A stretch of DNA of 64,000 bases, taken from the NCBI GenBank assembly GCA_029432775.1, contig JAROAZ010000005.1:186001-250000 (forward strand), given 5' to 3'. Every line of letters begins with the position of its first letter. The stretch's first letter is position 1. The stretch is from Pontiellaceae bacterium B12227. Lineage in GTDB: Bacteria > Verrucomicrobiota > Kiritimatiellia > Kiritimatiellales > Pontiellaceae. The notes beneath the pieces were generated by a model. That model made no database searches. It was not told the DNA's origin and worked only from the letters and a program-made list of their open reading frames with translations. This document shows, piece by piece, positions 1 through 8,148 of the stretch. A program made the translations under genes and the position numbers.

Positions 1-1
1 A

Positions 2-967
2 TCGGCACCGCTTGATGCGCGCATGAACGAATGGATGGCCGATAACGACTCCACGTTGGCGGATGCAATGGATGACGACTATGAGGATTGGTTTGAAATC
101 TACAATCCCGGTGACGCGCCCGTCGATCTCGGTGGTTATTTCCTGACCGATGATTTGGCCGATCCCTATCAGTTCGAAGTTCCAATGGGTGGAAAATACA
201 CGATTCCGTCCCACGGATTCCTGCTGGTCTGGGCCGATAATGAATCGGGGCAAAATGCGGTCGACCCATCTGCACTGCACGTCAACTTTGCGCTGTCGAA
301 AAGCGGGGAGACCATCGCGCTGGTCGCCTCTGATGGAAGCGTGATCGACAGCGTTACCTTTGGTCCCCAGATCACCGACCAAAGCGAAGGGCGGATGTCC
401 GATGGCGGTCCTGTTATTGTGGAAATGGAACCTACGCCGGGCGCCCCGAACCAAGTCATTAACACGGCACCGGTTTTAAATGCTGTTGCGGATGTGCAGC
501 TCTACCCTGGTGAAACCATCACGTTTACTGCGGTGGCCACCGATGCCGAAAGCGCATTCCAAACCCTGGAATTCTCACTCGAGCCCGGAGCACCTGCCGG
601 CGCAACCATCACGTCCGGCGGAACCTTTTCCTGGACGGTTCCGACTGCAATGGCTCCATCGGCCTGGCCAACCACCATCCGGGTTGCGGACAATGGAACG
701 CCCGTGCTTGATGATACGGAACCCTTTATGCTCCACGTTAATGCGCTTCCGCATTTTGACAGCGACCCGGCATCGACGGGGAATGGGCTGGTTCTGGAGG
801 TTGAAACCATTACAGGGCGCGACTATTATCTGACATATAAGGATTCATTGTCGGATACATACTGGCTCCCGCAGGGGGATGCCAAGCCCGGCAATGGCTC
901 GCCGTTGGAGTTTGAGGTTTCGACCACGAACGCACCTAGGCGTTTCTACCAATTATTAGTTGAATAG
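2..967 (+). CDS. Lamin-tail-domain secreted protein, 5' end outside window
   Basis: The reading frame is open to the left edge, so this is the C-terminal 321 residues of a longer protein. The first part (to about residue 140) has the look of a lamin tail domain (LTD), with the motifs NEWMADN, DWFEIYNP and VDLGGYFLTD. LTDs are common in large exported proteins of PVC bacteria, often next to CotH-like domains. An Ig/cadherin-like segment follows (about residues 150-245), beginning PVLNAVADVQLYPGETITF. The last 75 residues form the short beta-rich domain ending in RRFYQLLVE that recurs at the C-termini of many exported proteins in this window. The stop lies 13 bp before the next start, so the two genes are probably co-transcribed. 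The function of the whole protein cannot be judged from this part. Two TTCCA-N5-TGGAA palindromes (180-194 and 557-571) lie inside it, in different codon frames. Confidence 0.8.
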   Translation, partial: SAPLDARMNEWMADNDSTLADAMDDDYEDWFEIYNPGDAPVDLGGYFLTDDLADPYQFEVPMGGKYTIPSHGFLLVWADNESGQNAVDPSALHVNFALSKSGETIALVASDGSVIDSVTFGPQITDQSEGRMSDGGPVIVEMEPTPGAPNQVINTAPVLNAVADVQLYPGETITFTAVATDAESAFQTLEFSLEPGAPAGATITSGGTFSWTVPTAMAPSAWPTTIRVADNGTPVLDDTEPFMLHVNALPHFDSDPASTGNGLVLEVETITGRDYYLTYKDSLSDTYWLPQGDAKPGNGSPLEFEVSTTNAPRRFYQLLVE

Positions 968-980
968 AAGGATTAGGATC

Positions 981-2918
981 ATGAAAGCGAATGGTTTCAT
1001 CAAACACGCGCCGGTTGTCGCGACGCTATTGTTAACGGGAGCGGTTTTTGCGGGAAGCCCGACGAAGCTTAATATTGGAGAATATCTGGACAAGGCCGAT
1101 GACGGGAAGATATACCCCTCAGCCGCGCAGATCGAAATGCTCCGACCCTTTATGCCTGAGAAGGCGTATCGTCCTGCACCACCGATCAGCAACCGGGCAT
1201 TCTGGAAACGGATTGCCGGGAAAGAATCAGCACAGAAGATATTTGAAGAGGCCGTTGCCGGGCTGGATAAAAAACCGGAAATTCCGATCTCCGACGAAAT
1301 CTACCGCCGCGCGAACAAAGAAGGAAACCGGGGAATATATAAACCGCGCTATTACCGGACGATGGAAGTGCTCGAGAAGGCGGTCATTGCGGAGTGCATC
1401 GAAAATAAAGGCCGCTTTATTCCCCAGATTGAGGAACATATTAACGCCATTATGGCCATGAAGTCGTGGCTGCATCCGAATCATGATCCGGGGAACGCCG
1501 TGCTCGAAGGCAAGCGGGTGGCCATTGATCTGGGGGCCCGGAAGTTCGGTTCGGTGATTATGCTTTCCGATGTGCTGCTGGAAGATAAACTGCCGGCGGA
1601 GCTTCGTAAGGCAATGCGCGATCAGATTCAGTGGCGGATGATTGATTCCTATCTGAAGAGCTGCCGCGGCGAAGATAAAAAAGGCAATAGCTGGATCTGG
1701 GGAACCAGCAACTGGAATGCGGTCTGCACCGGCGGGACGCTGTTCTCTGCTTTGAGTGCATCTGATGATCCGGAGGAACGTCTTGCGGTTCTGGGCTCCG
1801 CTATTAACGCGATGAAAAACTACCTGACCGGCTTCGGTGCCGACGGCTACTGCTCGGAAGGCATCGGCTACTGGAACTACGGGTTCGGTAATTATCTCTA
1901 TCTGGCGCAGACCGTCTATGATTATACCGATGGGAAAATCGATCTGTTCACGTTCACGGATCCTGAAAAGATGAAACGGGTCGGTAACTTCCCGGCCAAC
2001 TTCCAGATCCAGAATGATGTCTATCCGTGTTTTGCCGACGGCGGTGCGCGGATCAAGGAGGGGAGCGATAACTATGCCTACATTCTCTCTGCCAAGAATT
2101 ACGGCGCACGCAAGCCGTCCTTCAGCCGGCCGGCCGATATCACCATGCAGCTTCAGGAATGGGCCGACCCGGTTTCGTATGTCGATCCCGCCGCCGTGCC
2201 GGTGGAGCTTCCGGCTCACACCTATTTCGACGATTTCGGCATCGTCATTTCCCGCGGAGGGCAGAAGGTGCCTTTTTCTATTGCGATCAAAGCGGGGCAC
2301 AATAATGAAAACCATAATCACATGGATGTCGGCAGCTACGTGATGGTACTGGAAGATGATCACATCATGTGCGGCGATATCGGTGCACCGCCATACAAGG
2401 CCGGCGCCTTTTCCCCGAAGCATCCCGCGCGTTCTTCCTGGGGGCATCCCGTTCCTCGGATTGACGGGAAGTTGCAGTCGGAAGGAAAACAGTTCAAAGG
2501 TGAAATCCTGGAGGCCGAGTTCAGCGAAATCCGCGATCGCGTTGTGGTGGATATTCAAGGCGGCTATAAAGTTCCAACCCTTGGAAAGCTCATTCGCAGC
2601 ATGGAAAACGATAAGTCCGGTAAGGGTACCATCACAATAGTTGATGAGTTTGCCGCTACCAGATCGATCGATTTCGGAACCGCTGTGATGACGCATGGCG
2701 ATTATAAGGTGGTGGACGGGAATACTATTCTGCTAATGCGCGATGGCCGCAAAATCAAAGTGAAGATCAGCGCCGATGGCGGTTCGTTCAGGATCAAAGA
2801 TGAAAAGGTGCCGGTAAAGGACATCCGCTATGCCGATGAAGCTTTCCGTATCGGTATTGACTTCACAAAGAAGCTGACGGCCGGTTCCATTACGATGGTT
2901 TTCACTCCTGAAGGTTAA
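981..2918 (+). CDS. Heparinase II/III-like polysaccharide lyase, exported
   Basis: This 645-residue protein starts with a typical signal peptide (MKANGFIKHAPVVATLLL, cleavage near VFAG). I chose the ATG at 981 because the in-frame TTG at 960 only adds charged residues ahead of the signal and overlaps the previous stop; GAAGG and AGGAT lie just upstream. The N-terminal two thirds look like the alpha/alpha toroid of heparinase-type lyases (GTSNWNAVCTGG near 245, GADGYCSEGIGYWNYG near 290). The C-terminal third carries the Heparinase_II_III beta-sandwich signature with the His/Asn cluster NNENHNHMDVGSY. Members of this fold cleave uronic-acid polysaccharides by beta-elimination in the periplasm or outside the cell. 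The substrate cannot be read from sequence; nearby sulfatases suggest a sulfated uronan. It is only distantly like the two larger heparinase-type proteins at 30-37 kb. A palindrome GGCGGATCCGCC (2936-2947) just after the stop may help termination. Confidence 0.82.
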   Translation: MKANGFIKHAPVVATLLLTGAVFAGSPTKLNIGEYLDKADDGKIYPSAAQIEMLRPFMPEKAYRPAPPISNRAFWKRIAGKESAQKIFEEAVAGLDKKPEIPISDEIYRRANKEGNRGIYKPRYYRTMEVLEKAVIAECIENKGRFIPQIEEHINAIMAMKSWLHPNHDPGNAVLEGKRVAIDLGARKFGSVIMLSDVLLEDKLPAELRKAMRDQIQWRMIDSYLKSCRGEDKKGNSWIWGTSNWNAVCTGGTLFSALSASDDPEERLAVLGSAINAMKNYLTGFGADGYCSEGIGYWNYGFGNYLYLAQTVYDYTDGKIDLFTFTDPEKMKRVGNFPANFQIQNDVYPCFADGGARIKEGSDNYAYILSAKNYGARKPSFSRPADITMQLQEWADPVSYVDPAAVPVELPAHTYFDDFGIVISRGGQKVPFSIAIKAGHNNENHNHMDVGSYVMVLEDDHIMCGDIGAPPYKAGAFSPKHPARSSWGHPVPRIDGKLQSEGKQFKGEILEAEFSEIRDRVVVDIQGGYKVPTLGKLIRSMENDKSGKGTITIVDEFAATRSIDFGTAVMTHGDYKVVDGNTILLMRDGRKIKVKISADGGSFRIKDEKVPVKDIRYADEAFRIGIDFTKKLTAGSITMVFTPEG

Positions 2919-2985
2919 ATCTGGATAGGGGCGCGGGCGGATCCGCCGCGGCCCGCAGCTCGGGCACCGAACAGGTGCTCGTAGA

Positions 2986-2999
2986 GTTTACTTGGTAAC
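2986..2999. promoter_or_regulatory. Candidate LacI-type operator
   Basis: GTTTACTTGGTAAC fits the recurring 14-bp palindromic element of this window (consensus GTTAACAAGGTAAC, arms GTTA and TAAC) with a T at position 4. It lies about 118 bp before the lipoprotein gene at 3118. The 199-bp gap also holds a hairpin (CGGGCACC-GAACA-GGTGCTCG, 2961-2981) just before it. Assignment to the LacI regulator encoded at 39132-40208 is an inference. Confidence 0.45.
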
Positions 3000-3117
3000 T
3001 ATTTTGACGGCTCATGCGATCACGGTGGTGTTGATTAACGGCCTCTTTCACGGTATGACCTTGATCACCTAGATGAAATGCCGTTGTTCAGGGATTAAAC
3101 AGGGAATGAGTTACACC

Positions 3118-3999
3118 ATGAGTCAAATAAGAATTAGATTTGCCGTTGCGCTCGTTTGCGCGTGGGCCGGCTGTCAGAACAGTGTAGCCGGAACCGCGTC
3201 GAACGCCTCTCCCCTGGTGCTTGGTTACGGAAAAGAGGCCTTCTCCATCGGCGAAGAACTCTATTCAACCGACTTTGCCGACCAGGAAAAATGGGTGGTA
3301 CAGGTTTCGACGGATGACACGACCTATGAGGAGCAGATTAAGTTTAAGGATGGCATGCTGGACCTCTATATGCCGAAGCGCGGCTGCACGGCGTGGTTGA
3401 ATAAAAAGTTCAAAGGGAACATCACCATTGTCTATAAGGTCCGCTGTCCGCTGGAGACCGTGAAGGATGACGGGATTCTGGCAACGGATATCAATAATTT
3501 CTGGCACTGCTCTGATCCGAGCAATTTTGATGCCGTGCTGACGACGACCGATACGCATTATCACGGCGGCTTTTTGAGCTACCACGAGATGAAAGGCTAT
3601 TATGCCTGCACGGGCGGCGGTCGCAACCGGACCACACGTTTCCGCCGCTACCCGCGTTGGATTGACGGCAGGGATATTCCGCACATGGCGGTGAACTGGA
3701 ATGACCGCAAACCGGAATTCCTGATCGAGCCGGGCAAGTGGCACACGATCCAACTGGTTTATTGCAACGGCCTGTTACAGTACATTAAAGATGGTCAGGT
3801 GGTGTATGAGTTTAAAGAGGGCGATACGATTACCGTTGAGACCCGCGATGAGGAAAACCGCCGCCAGAAGCATGAAGAGATCTACACGCTGGAAAAATAT
3901 CCGGCGCATGATGCGGGCTACTTTGGCTTCCGGATGGTCGGTTCGCATCATCAATATAAGGATTTGAAAATTTATAGTTTAGAGGCAAAAGGCCGGTAG
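3118..3999 (+). CDS. DUF6250-like lipoprotein (first of a tandem pair)
   Basis: The 293-residue product begins with a lipoprotein signal, MSQIRIRFAVALVCAWAGC, with the lipobox AWAGC. Start 3118 is preferred over ATGs at 3073 and 3106 because GGGAATGAG then sits at ribosome-binding distance. The body is a beta-rich, laminin-G/concanavalin-like fold of the type annotated DUF6250. Conserved pieces shared with the next gene are GCTAWLNKKF, DINNFWHCSDP, YYACTGGG, TTRFRRYPR, PGKWHTIQLV and GYFGFRMV. Such proteins occur in PVC and Bacteroidota polysaccharide loci next to lyases and sulfatases. Whether this one binds or cleaves glycan is not known to me. The cluster of Trp, His, Tyr and Arg in the shared motifs would suit a sugar-binding groove. 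It is probably anchored in the outer membrane and transcribed with the genes to 7495. Confidence 0.7.
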   Translation: MSQIRIRFAVALVCAWAGCQNSVAGTASNASPLVLGYGKEAFSIGEELYSTDFADQEKWVVQVSTDDTTYEEQIKFKDGMLDLYMPKRGCTAWLNKKFKGNITIVYKVRCPLETVKDDGILATDINNFWHCSDPSNFDAVLTTTDTHYHGGFLSYHEMKGYYACTGGGRNRTTRFRRYPRWIDGRDIPHMAVNWNDRKPEFLIEPGKWHTIQLVYCNGLLQYIKDGQVVYEFKEGDTITVETRDEENRRQKHEEIYTLEKYPAHDAGYFGFRMVGSHHQYKDLKIYSLEAKGR

Positions 4000-4056
4000 C
4001 GCTCCGTCCGGGTGCTCGGCGAGCGCCCCTCCATATGTAATGAAAGGGTAACGTAG

Positions 4057-4920
4057 ATGAAACTGATCAGATTGATGTTTGTAGGTATTGGTGTTGCAGC
4101 TCTGGCTGGATGTCAGAGTATGAAAAATTCGGATGCTTCGGCCCCCTGGGTGCTGGGCTATGGAGAGGCAGCTTTCACTGTGGGCGACCTGCAGTATGAA
4201 ACGGATTTCAGCGATCGCGAAAACTGGGAACTTCAGATCCAGAAAAGCGATAACCCGGCCCACAAGGCTGAGGTGAACATCGAAGACGGAATGATGGACC
4301 TTTATATGCCCGCCATCGGATGTACGGCCTGGTTAAAGCAAAAGTTTGAGGGACCGATTGCGGTTGTTTATCAGGTGAAGTGCCCGACAGAGCGCGTCAA
4401 TGGCGACACGGTCCAGGCGCGCGACATCAATAATTTCTGGCATTGCTCACATCCCGGCGATGCGGAGAAGCTTTTTGATTCCGAACTCTATAACGGCGGC
4501 TTCGGGAGTTATTCAAAACAGCAGGGCTATTATGCCAGCACCGGCGGTGGTGCACATGAGGGTAACCACACCACTCGCTTCCGCCGCTATCCCCGTGAAG
4601 TGGACGGCAAACCTTTTAAACACATTGCGCTGAACGATCGCGACGATCAGGAAGGCTATCTGATCACCCCCGGCGCATGGCACACCGTTCAGCTGGTGGC
4701 TTGCAACGGGCTGGTTCAGTACATCGTGGATGGCAAGGTCGTTTACGAAATTAAGGAGGGCGACTCTATTGATGTTGAAACTCCCGACAAGGGAAAAGTG
4801 ACTAAGCCTTATTCGCTGAAAGAGTTCCCTGCCTACACGGAAGGCTATTTCGGTTTCCGTATGGTGCGCACGCATCATCAGTACAAAAACCTCAAGATCT
4901 ATAAGTTGGATCCGAAGTAG
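4057..4920 (+). CDS. DUF6250-like lipoprotein (second of a tandem pair)
   Basis: The 287-residue lipoprotein has an N-terminus MKLIRLMFVGIGVAALAGC with a clear lipobox LAGC. It is a close paralogue of the gene just upstream: WVLGYGEAAFTVGDLQYETD, GCTAWLKQKF, DINNFWHCSHP, GYYASTGGG, TTRFRRYPR, GAWHTVQLVACNG and GYFGFRMV all align without large gaps. The pair arose by tandem duplication, old enough for clear divergence. The gap between them is 57 bp with no terminator, so they are probably co-transcribed. By analogy with its neighbour it should sit in the outer membrane facing the glycan. Catalysis is not established. A long hairpin follows its stop. Confidence 0.7.
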   Translation: MKLIRLMFVGIGVAALAGCQSMKNSDASAPWVLGYGEAAFTVGDLQYETDFSDRENWELQIQKSDNPAHKAEVNIEDGMMDLYMPAIGCTAWLKQKFEGPIAVVYQVKCPTERVNGDTVQARDINNFWHCSHPGDAEKLFDSELYNGGFGSYSKQQGYYASTGGGAHEGNHTTRFRRYPREVDGKPFKHIALNDRDDQEGYLITPGAWHTVQLVACNGLVQYIVDGKVVYEIKEGDSIDVETPDKGKVTKPYSLKEFPAYTEGYFGFRMVRTHHQYKNLKIYKLDPK

Positions 4921-4930
4921 TTTCCGGAAA

Positions 4931-4972
4931 CGGCGCAGAGCACCGTTCTACGTAGCACGGTGCTCCGCGCCG
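4931..4972. repeat. Long intergenic hairpin, 16-bp stem
   Basis: CGGCGCAGAGCACCGT pairs with ACGGTGCTCCGCGCCG around a 10-base loop holding TACGTA, with one mismatch. It lies between the lipoprotein stop (4920) and the sulfatase start (4998), and the T-rich run TGTTTTAAATAG follows. It could be a partial terminator or a processing site that splits expression of the two halves of the cluster. It may also be a dispersed repeat, since it is stronger than a terminator needs. Confidence 0.6.
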
Positions 4973-4997
4973 TGTTTTAAATAGCAGGAGTATTTTA

Positions 4998-6362
4998 ATG
5001 AAAACAGTACGTCGTATTCTATCGTTGGTCATGTTGTGCAGCTTGGCCTCTTTTGCAGAGAAACCCAACATAGTCATTATTCTGGCTGACGACCTGGGCT
5101 ATGGCGATCTGGCTTGCTATGGAGGTTCTATCCCGACGCCGAATCTCGACCGGATGGCGGGCGAGGGGCTGCGCCTGACCGATTTCCATTCGGGGGGCAC
5201 GGTGTGCAGCCCGAGCCGCGCGGCGTTGATGTCCGGAAAGTATCAGCAGCGGGTCGGGGTGGATGGGGTAGTTACTGCAGACCCCACGATGGCGGCCTAC
5301 CAGTTCGGTCTTGATCCGGAAAAAAAAGATACGCTTCCGGCTGTGATGAGTGCGGCGGGTTATAAGACCGCACTGTTCGGCAAATGGCATTTGGGCTATT
5401 TGCCGAAATATAATCCGATGAATTACCACTTTGATCAGTATGTCGGGTTCCTGAGCGGCAACATTGATTACCATTCTCACTTGGATCGCATGGATACCTT
5501 CGATTGGTGGCATGGTCGCGAGCTGGTGAAGGAGGAGGGCTATTCAACCCACCTCATCACAAAGCACGCGGTTAATTTTATAAAGCAGAACAAAAGCGAG
5601 CCGTTCTTTGTTTATGTCGCTCACGAAGCGGTGCATACCCCGGTACAGGGGCCGACGGACGGCATCCAGCGTGGTCCCGGAAAAACAAAGAAGGAAAATC
5701 GCCGGCCGGGGCCGGAGATCTATGTCGATATGCTGACCGAGCTCGACAAGGGCGTGGGTGAAATTCTCCAGACATTGGAAGCCAACGGTTTGGCTGAAAA
5801 TACATTGGTGATCTTTTCCTCGGATAACGGCCCCATGCAGCTGGCCTCGCCGGGTGAGCTCCGCGGGCGCAAGGGATCGGTCTATGAAGGCGGGCACCGG
5901 GTGCCGGGCGTTTTCTGGTGGCCGGGGACGATTAAGGCCGGAACGGAAAGCACACAGACGGCCATGCAGTTCGACCTGTTTCCAACCTTCGTAGAGTTGG
6001 CCGGAATTGATGGATCTTTTGATTTTGACGGCATTTCCATTTCTTCATTTCTGAAGGAGGGAGCGCCGCTGCCGGAGCGCAAGCTGTTCTGGCGCAAGGG
6101 CGGGCTCAGTCCGTACGAGCCCAGCCTGGAAAACGGTAAGGATGTTCCCAAAGCCATCCGCGACGGCAAGTGGAAGCTCGTCGCCCAGCCCGGATACAAG
6201 AAGGTGGAGCTGTTCGACCTTGAAAGCGATGTGTCGGAAAAGAAAGATCTCGCGTCCAGGTTCCCTGAACGAACCGAGAAAATGACAAAGCAGCTGAAGG
6301 CATGGGAAAAGGAAATGTTCACCTATCTTCCATACAAAACGAAGCCGGCAAAACAGAAGTGA
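4998..6362 (+). CDS. S1-family sulfatase, exported
   Basis: The 454-residue protein has a signal peptide (MKTVRRILSLVMLCSLASFA) and a complete S1 sulfatase fold. The metal-binding start reads IILADDLGYGDLACYG. The formylglycine signature CSPSR has Cys at about residue 70 and must be oxidised to formylglycine for activity. GKWHLGY and SSDNGPM supply the other usual active-site residues. The C-terminal subdomain ends with the common ELFDLESDVSEKKDLA segment. Length and motif spacing are normal for the family. It should hydrolyse sulfate esters on a polysaccharide or oligosaccharide in the periplasm or outside the cell; the S1 subfamily cannot be assigned without a search. Its stop is 8 bp before the next start, with GAGGAG between, so the two genes form one transcription unit. 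Confidence 0.93.
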   Translation: MKTVRRILSLVMLCSLASFAEKPNIVIILADDLGYGDLACYGGSIPTPNLDRMAGEGLRLTDFHSGGTVCSPSRAALMSGKYQQRVGVDGVVTADPTMAAYQFGLDPEKKDTLPAVMSAAGYKTALFGKWHLGYLPKYNPMNYHFDQYVGFLSGNIDYHSHLDRMDTFDWWHGRELVKEEGYSTHLITKHAVNFIKQNKSEPFFVYVAHEAVHTPVQGPTDGIQRGPGKTKKENRRPGPEIYVDMLTELDKGVGEILQTLEANGLAENTLVIFSSDNGPMQLASPGELRGRKGSVYEGGHRVPGVFWWPGTIKAGTESTQTAMQFDLFPTFVELAGIDGSFDFDGISISSFLKEGAPLPERKLFWRKGGLSPYEPSLENGKDVPKAIRDGKWKLVAQPGYKKVELFDLESDVSEKKDLASRFPERTEKMTKQLKAWEKEMFTYLPYKTKPAKQK

Positions 6363-6370
6363 GGAGTAGA

Positions 6371-7495
6371 ATGAAACATTTTTTGGTTAGAACAATGTTG
6401 GGATTGTTTGGGATTCTATCGGTTCAGTCGTGTGTGGCTTCCAATGATTGGAACATGGATTTGAGCGACCGCCAGGGCGTGGTTCCGATAGATGGCGGAT
6501 TCAAGCAGGACGGTTATTGGGTCTGGGGCAGCTCCATTGTCAAAGGCGATGACGGCAAATACCACATGTATGTCTCGCGTTGGCCCAAGACGCTGAAGTT
6601 TCATCCGGGCTGGATGGTGGCGTCTGAAATCGCGCATGCGGTTTCCGATACGGCGGTAGGCCCCTATACATTCAGCGATGTGGCATTGGGAAAACGGCAC
6701 CCGCAGTATTGGGACGGACAGTCGTGCCATAATCCCAAGGTGTTTAAACACGGCGACACCTACATCCTCTTTTACATGGGATCCACCCATCCGTTTGAGG
6801 ATGCGGTCAAGCATCCGGAAGAAGTCCAGTTGAGCTCAAAATATTCCATCGTCGGACGCTCCAACAAACGCATCGGTGTGGCGACGTCTAAAAGCCCGTA
6901 TGGCCCGTGGACGCGGATGGATGCGCCGGTGCTGGATACGAAGCCGAACACCTTCTATAGCTTCCTGACCTCCAACCCGACACCGGTCATCCATGAAGAC
7001 GGCAGTGTGCTGCTGATCTTTAAATCGAGAAAGTACAACGACCAGTTTCCATATCACAGCGATATGATGCTGGGCGTGGCGAAGGCCCCGCATTATACCG
7101 GTCCTTATACGGTTGCCATGGACGAGCCGATTTTCAGCGAAACCCGCTTCGGCGTGGTGGAAGATCCCTACCTCTGGAAGGATGATTCCGGATACCACAT
7201 GCTGGCCAAGGATATGAAGGGCACGATTGCCGGCAAGCATCATGCCGGCATTGTGGCCCACTCCAAGGATGGGCTCAACTGGGAGATCGGCGAGCATCCT
7301 CTGGCCTATTCCAGGACCATCAAGTGGGATGATGGAACCGAAGGCGAAATGGGGCAGCTCGAACGGGTGCAGGGAATACTCGAAGATGGTGAGCTTAAAT
7401 ATCTCAGTTTTGCGGTCATGGATGGCCCCGGCGGTTTTGGAAACGGCAAGAATACCTGGAACATCGTGGTGCCGTTGACGCCTGAAGAACCTTAA
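6371..7495 (+). CDS. GH43-like five-bladed beta-propeller glycosidase, probable lipoprotein
   Basis: The 374-residue protein begins MKHFLVRTMLGLFGILSVQSC, either a signal peptide or a lipoprotein signal with VQSC as a weak lipobox. I chose ATG 6371, preceded by GAGGAGTAGA, over the upstream ATG 6302 that lies inside the sulfatase. The body shows repeated propeller-blade motifs of the GH43/GH32/GH117-like clan: WGSSIVKGDDGKYHMYVSRW, HNPKVFKHGDTYILFYMG, NPTPVIHEDGSVLLIFK and VEDPYLWKDDSGYHMLAKD. Acidic residues in the first, third and fourth blades are in the usual catalytic places, but I cannot name the family number. It probably removes end sugars such as arabinose, galactose or an anhydro-sugar. 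Its stop overlaps by three bases the stop of the convergent response regulator. A TTCCA-N5-TGGAA palindrome lies at 6439-6453, just past the signal peptide codons. Confidence 0.72.
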   Translation: MKHFLVRTMLGLFGILSVQSCVASNDWNMDLSDRQGVVPIDGGFKQDGYWVWGSSIVKGDDGKYHMYVSRWPKTLKFHPGWMVASEIAHAVSDTAVGPYTFSDVALGKRHPQYWDGQSCHNPKVFKHGDTYILFYMGSTHPFEDAVKHPEEVQLSSKYSIVGRSNKRIGVATSKSPYGPWTRMDAPVLDTKPNTFYSFLTSNPTPVIHEDGSVLLIFKSRKYNDQFPYHSDMMLGVAKAPHYTGPYTVAMDEPIFSETRFGVVEDPYLWKDDSGYHMLAKDMKGTIAGKHHAGIVAHSKDGLNWEIGEHPLAYSRTIKWDDGTEGEMGQLERVQGILEDGELKYLSFAVMDGPGGFGNGKNTWNIVVPLTPEEP

Positions 7496-8148
7496 TCATC
7501 ATAAGGCAGGATGCCGGCTTTGAACGCCTTGGTAATGGCGGCCGGGGCATTTTCCACCTGGAGTTTTTCATAGATGTGGCGGATGTGGGTGGCGACGGTG
7601 GCATATGAAATATCCAGTTTTTCGCCGACATCTTTTTTCTGCAGCCCCTCACTGACGAGTACAAGAACTTCCAGTTCGCGCGTGGTGAGGGGTTCTTCAA
7701 TTTTAACGGCTGCGGGTTTGGTTTTGACCATGTTGACGATATAGCCGGCGACCTCGCTATCCATCAGTGTTCCGCCTTCCATCACACTGCGGATGCCATC
7801 TTTGATCTGTTTGACAGTCGAGGATTTCAGCAGGTAACCATTAATTCCCAGCGCTATAGCACGCAGGACATCCGCTTCTTTGTTGGATTGGGTGAGCGCT
7901 ATGATTTTTGTGTCGGGGCAGTATTGCTGCAACCAGGGAATCGCATCCAATCCGCTCATGCCGGGCAGACCGAGGTCGAGCAGGATCAGATCCGGCTTGG
8001 GACCGTTCTGCAGATTGCGCAGTGCGACTTCCGAAGCACCGAACGTATCGGCGACTTCCATGTCGGATTCCATATTGATCGTAAGAGCCAGGGTCTCACG
8101 ATAATCAGGACTGTCTTCGATGAGTATGATCTGGATTTCAGGCTTCAT
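7492..8148 (-). CDS. NarL/LuxR-family response regulator
   Basis: The 218-residue regulator has an N-terminal receiver domain with the acidic pocket IEDSPD and phosphoacceptor Asp at about residue 58 (LILLDLGLPG). The switch and lysine loops (ALTQSNKE, LLKSS) are intact. After a linker, a LuxR-type helix-turn-helix (about residues 152-215) begins LTTRELEVLVLVSEGL and contains SYATVATHIRHIYEKL. This is the usual layout of a DNA-binding output regulator. Its start overlaps the end of the kinase gene by 11 bp, so the two are translationally coupled and form a cognate pair. The targets are probably neighbouring enzyme genes; the GH172 gene diverging from the kinase is the nearest candidate. A second, paralogous pair lies at 18609-21247. 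Confidence 0.93.
   Translation of the reverse strand: MKPEIQIILIEDSPDYRETLALTINMESDMEVADTFGASEVALRNLQNGPKPDLILLDLGLPGMSGLDAIPWLQQYCPDTKIIALTQSNKEADVLRAIALGINGYLLKSSTVKQIKDGIRSVMEGGTLMDSEVAGYIVNMVKTKPAAVKIEEPLTTRELEVLVLVSEGLQKKDVGEKLDISYATVATHIRHIYEKLQVENAPAAITKAFKAGILPYDD

Noticed and set aside
1227..2696. 489-codon open frame on the minus strand
   Set aside because: It is antisense to the heparinase-like gene; the composition is that of a shadow frame.
4048..4056. GGGTAACG before the lipoprotein gene at 4057 as an operator
   Set aside because: Only one half-site is present, and it overlaps the ribosome-binding region.
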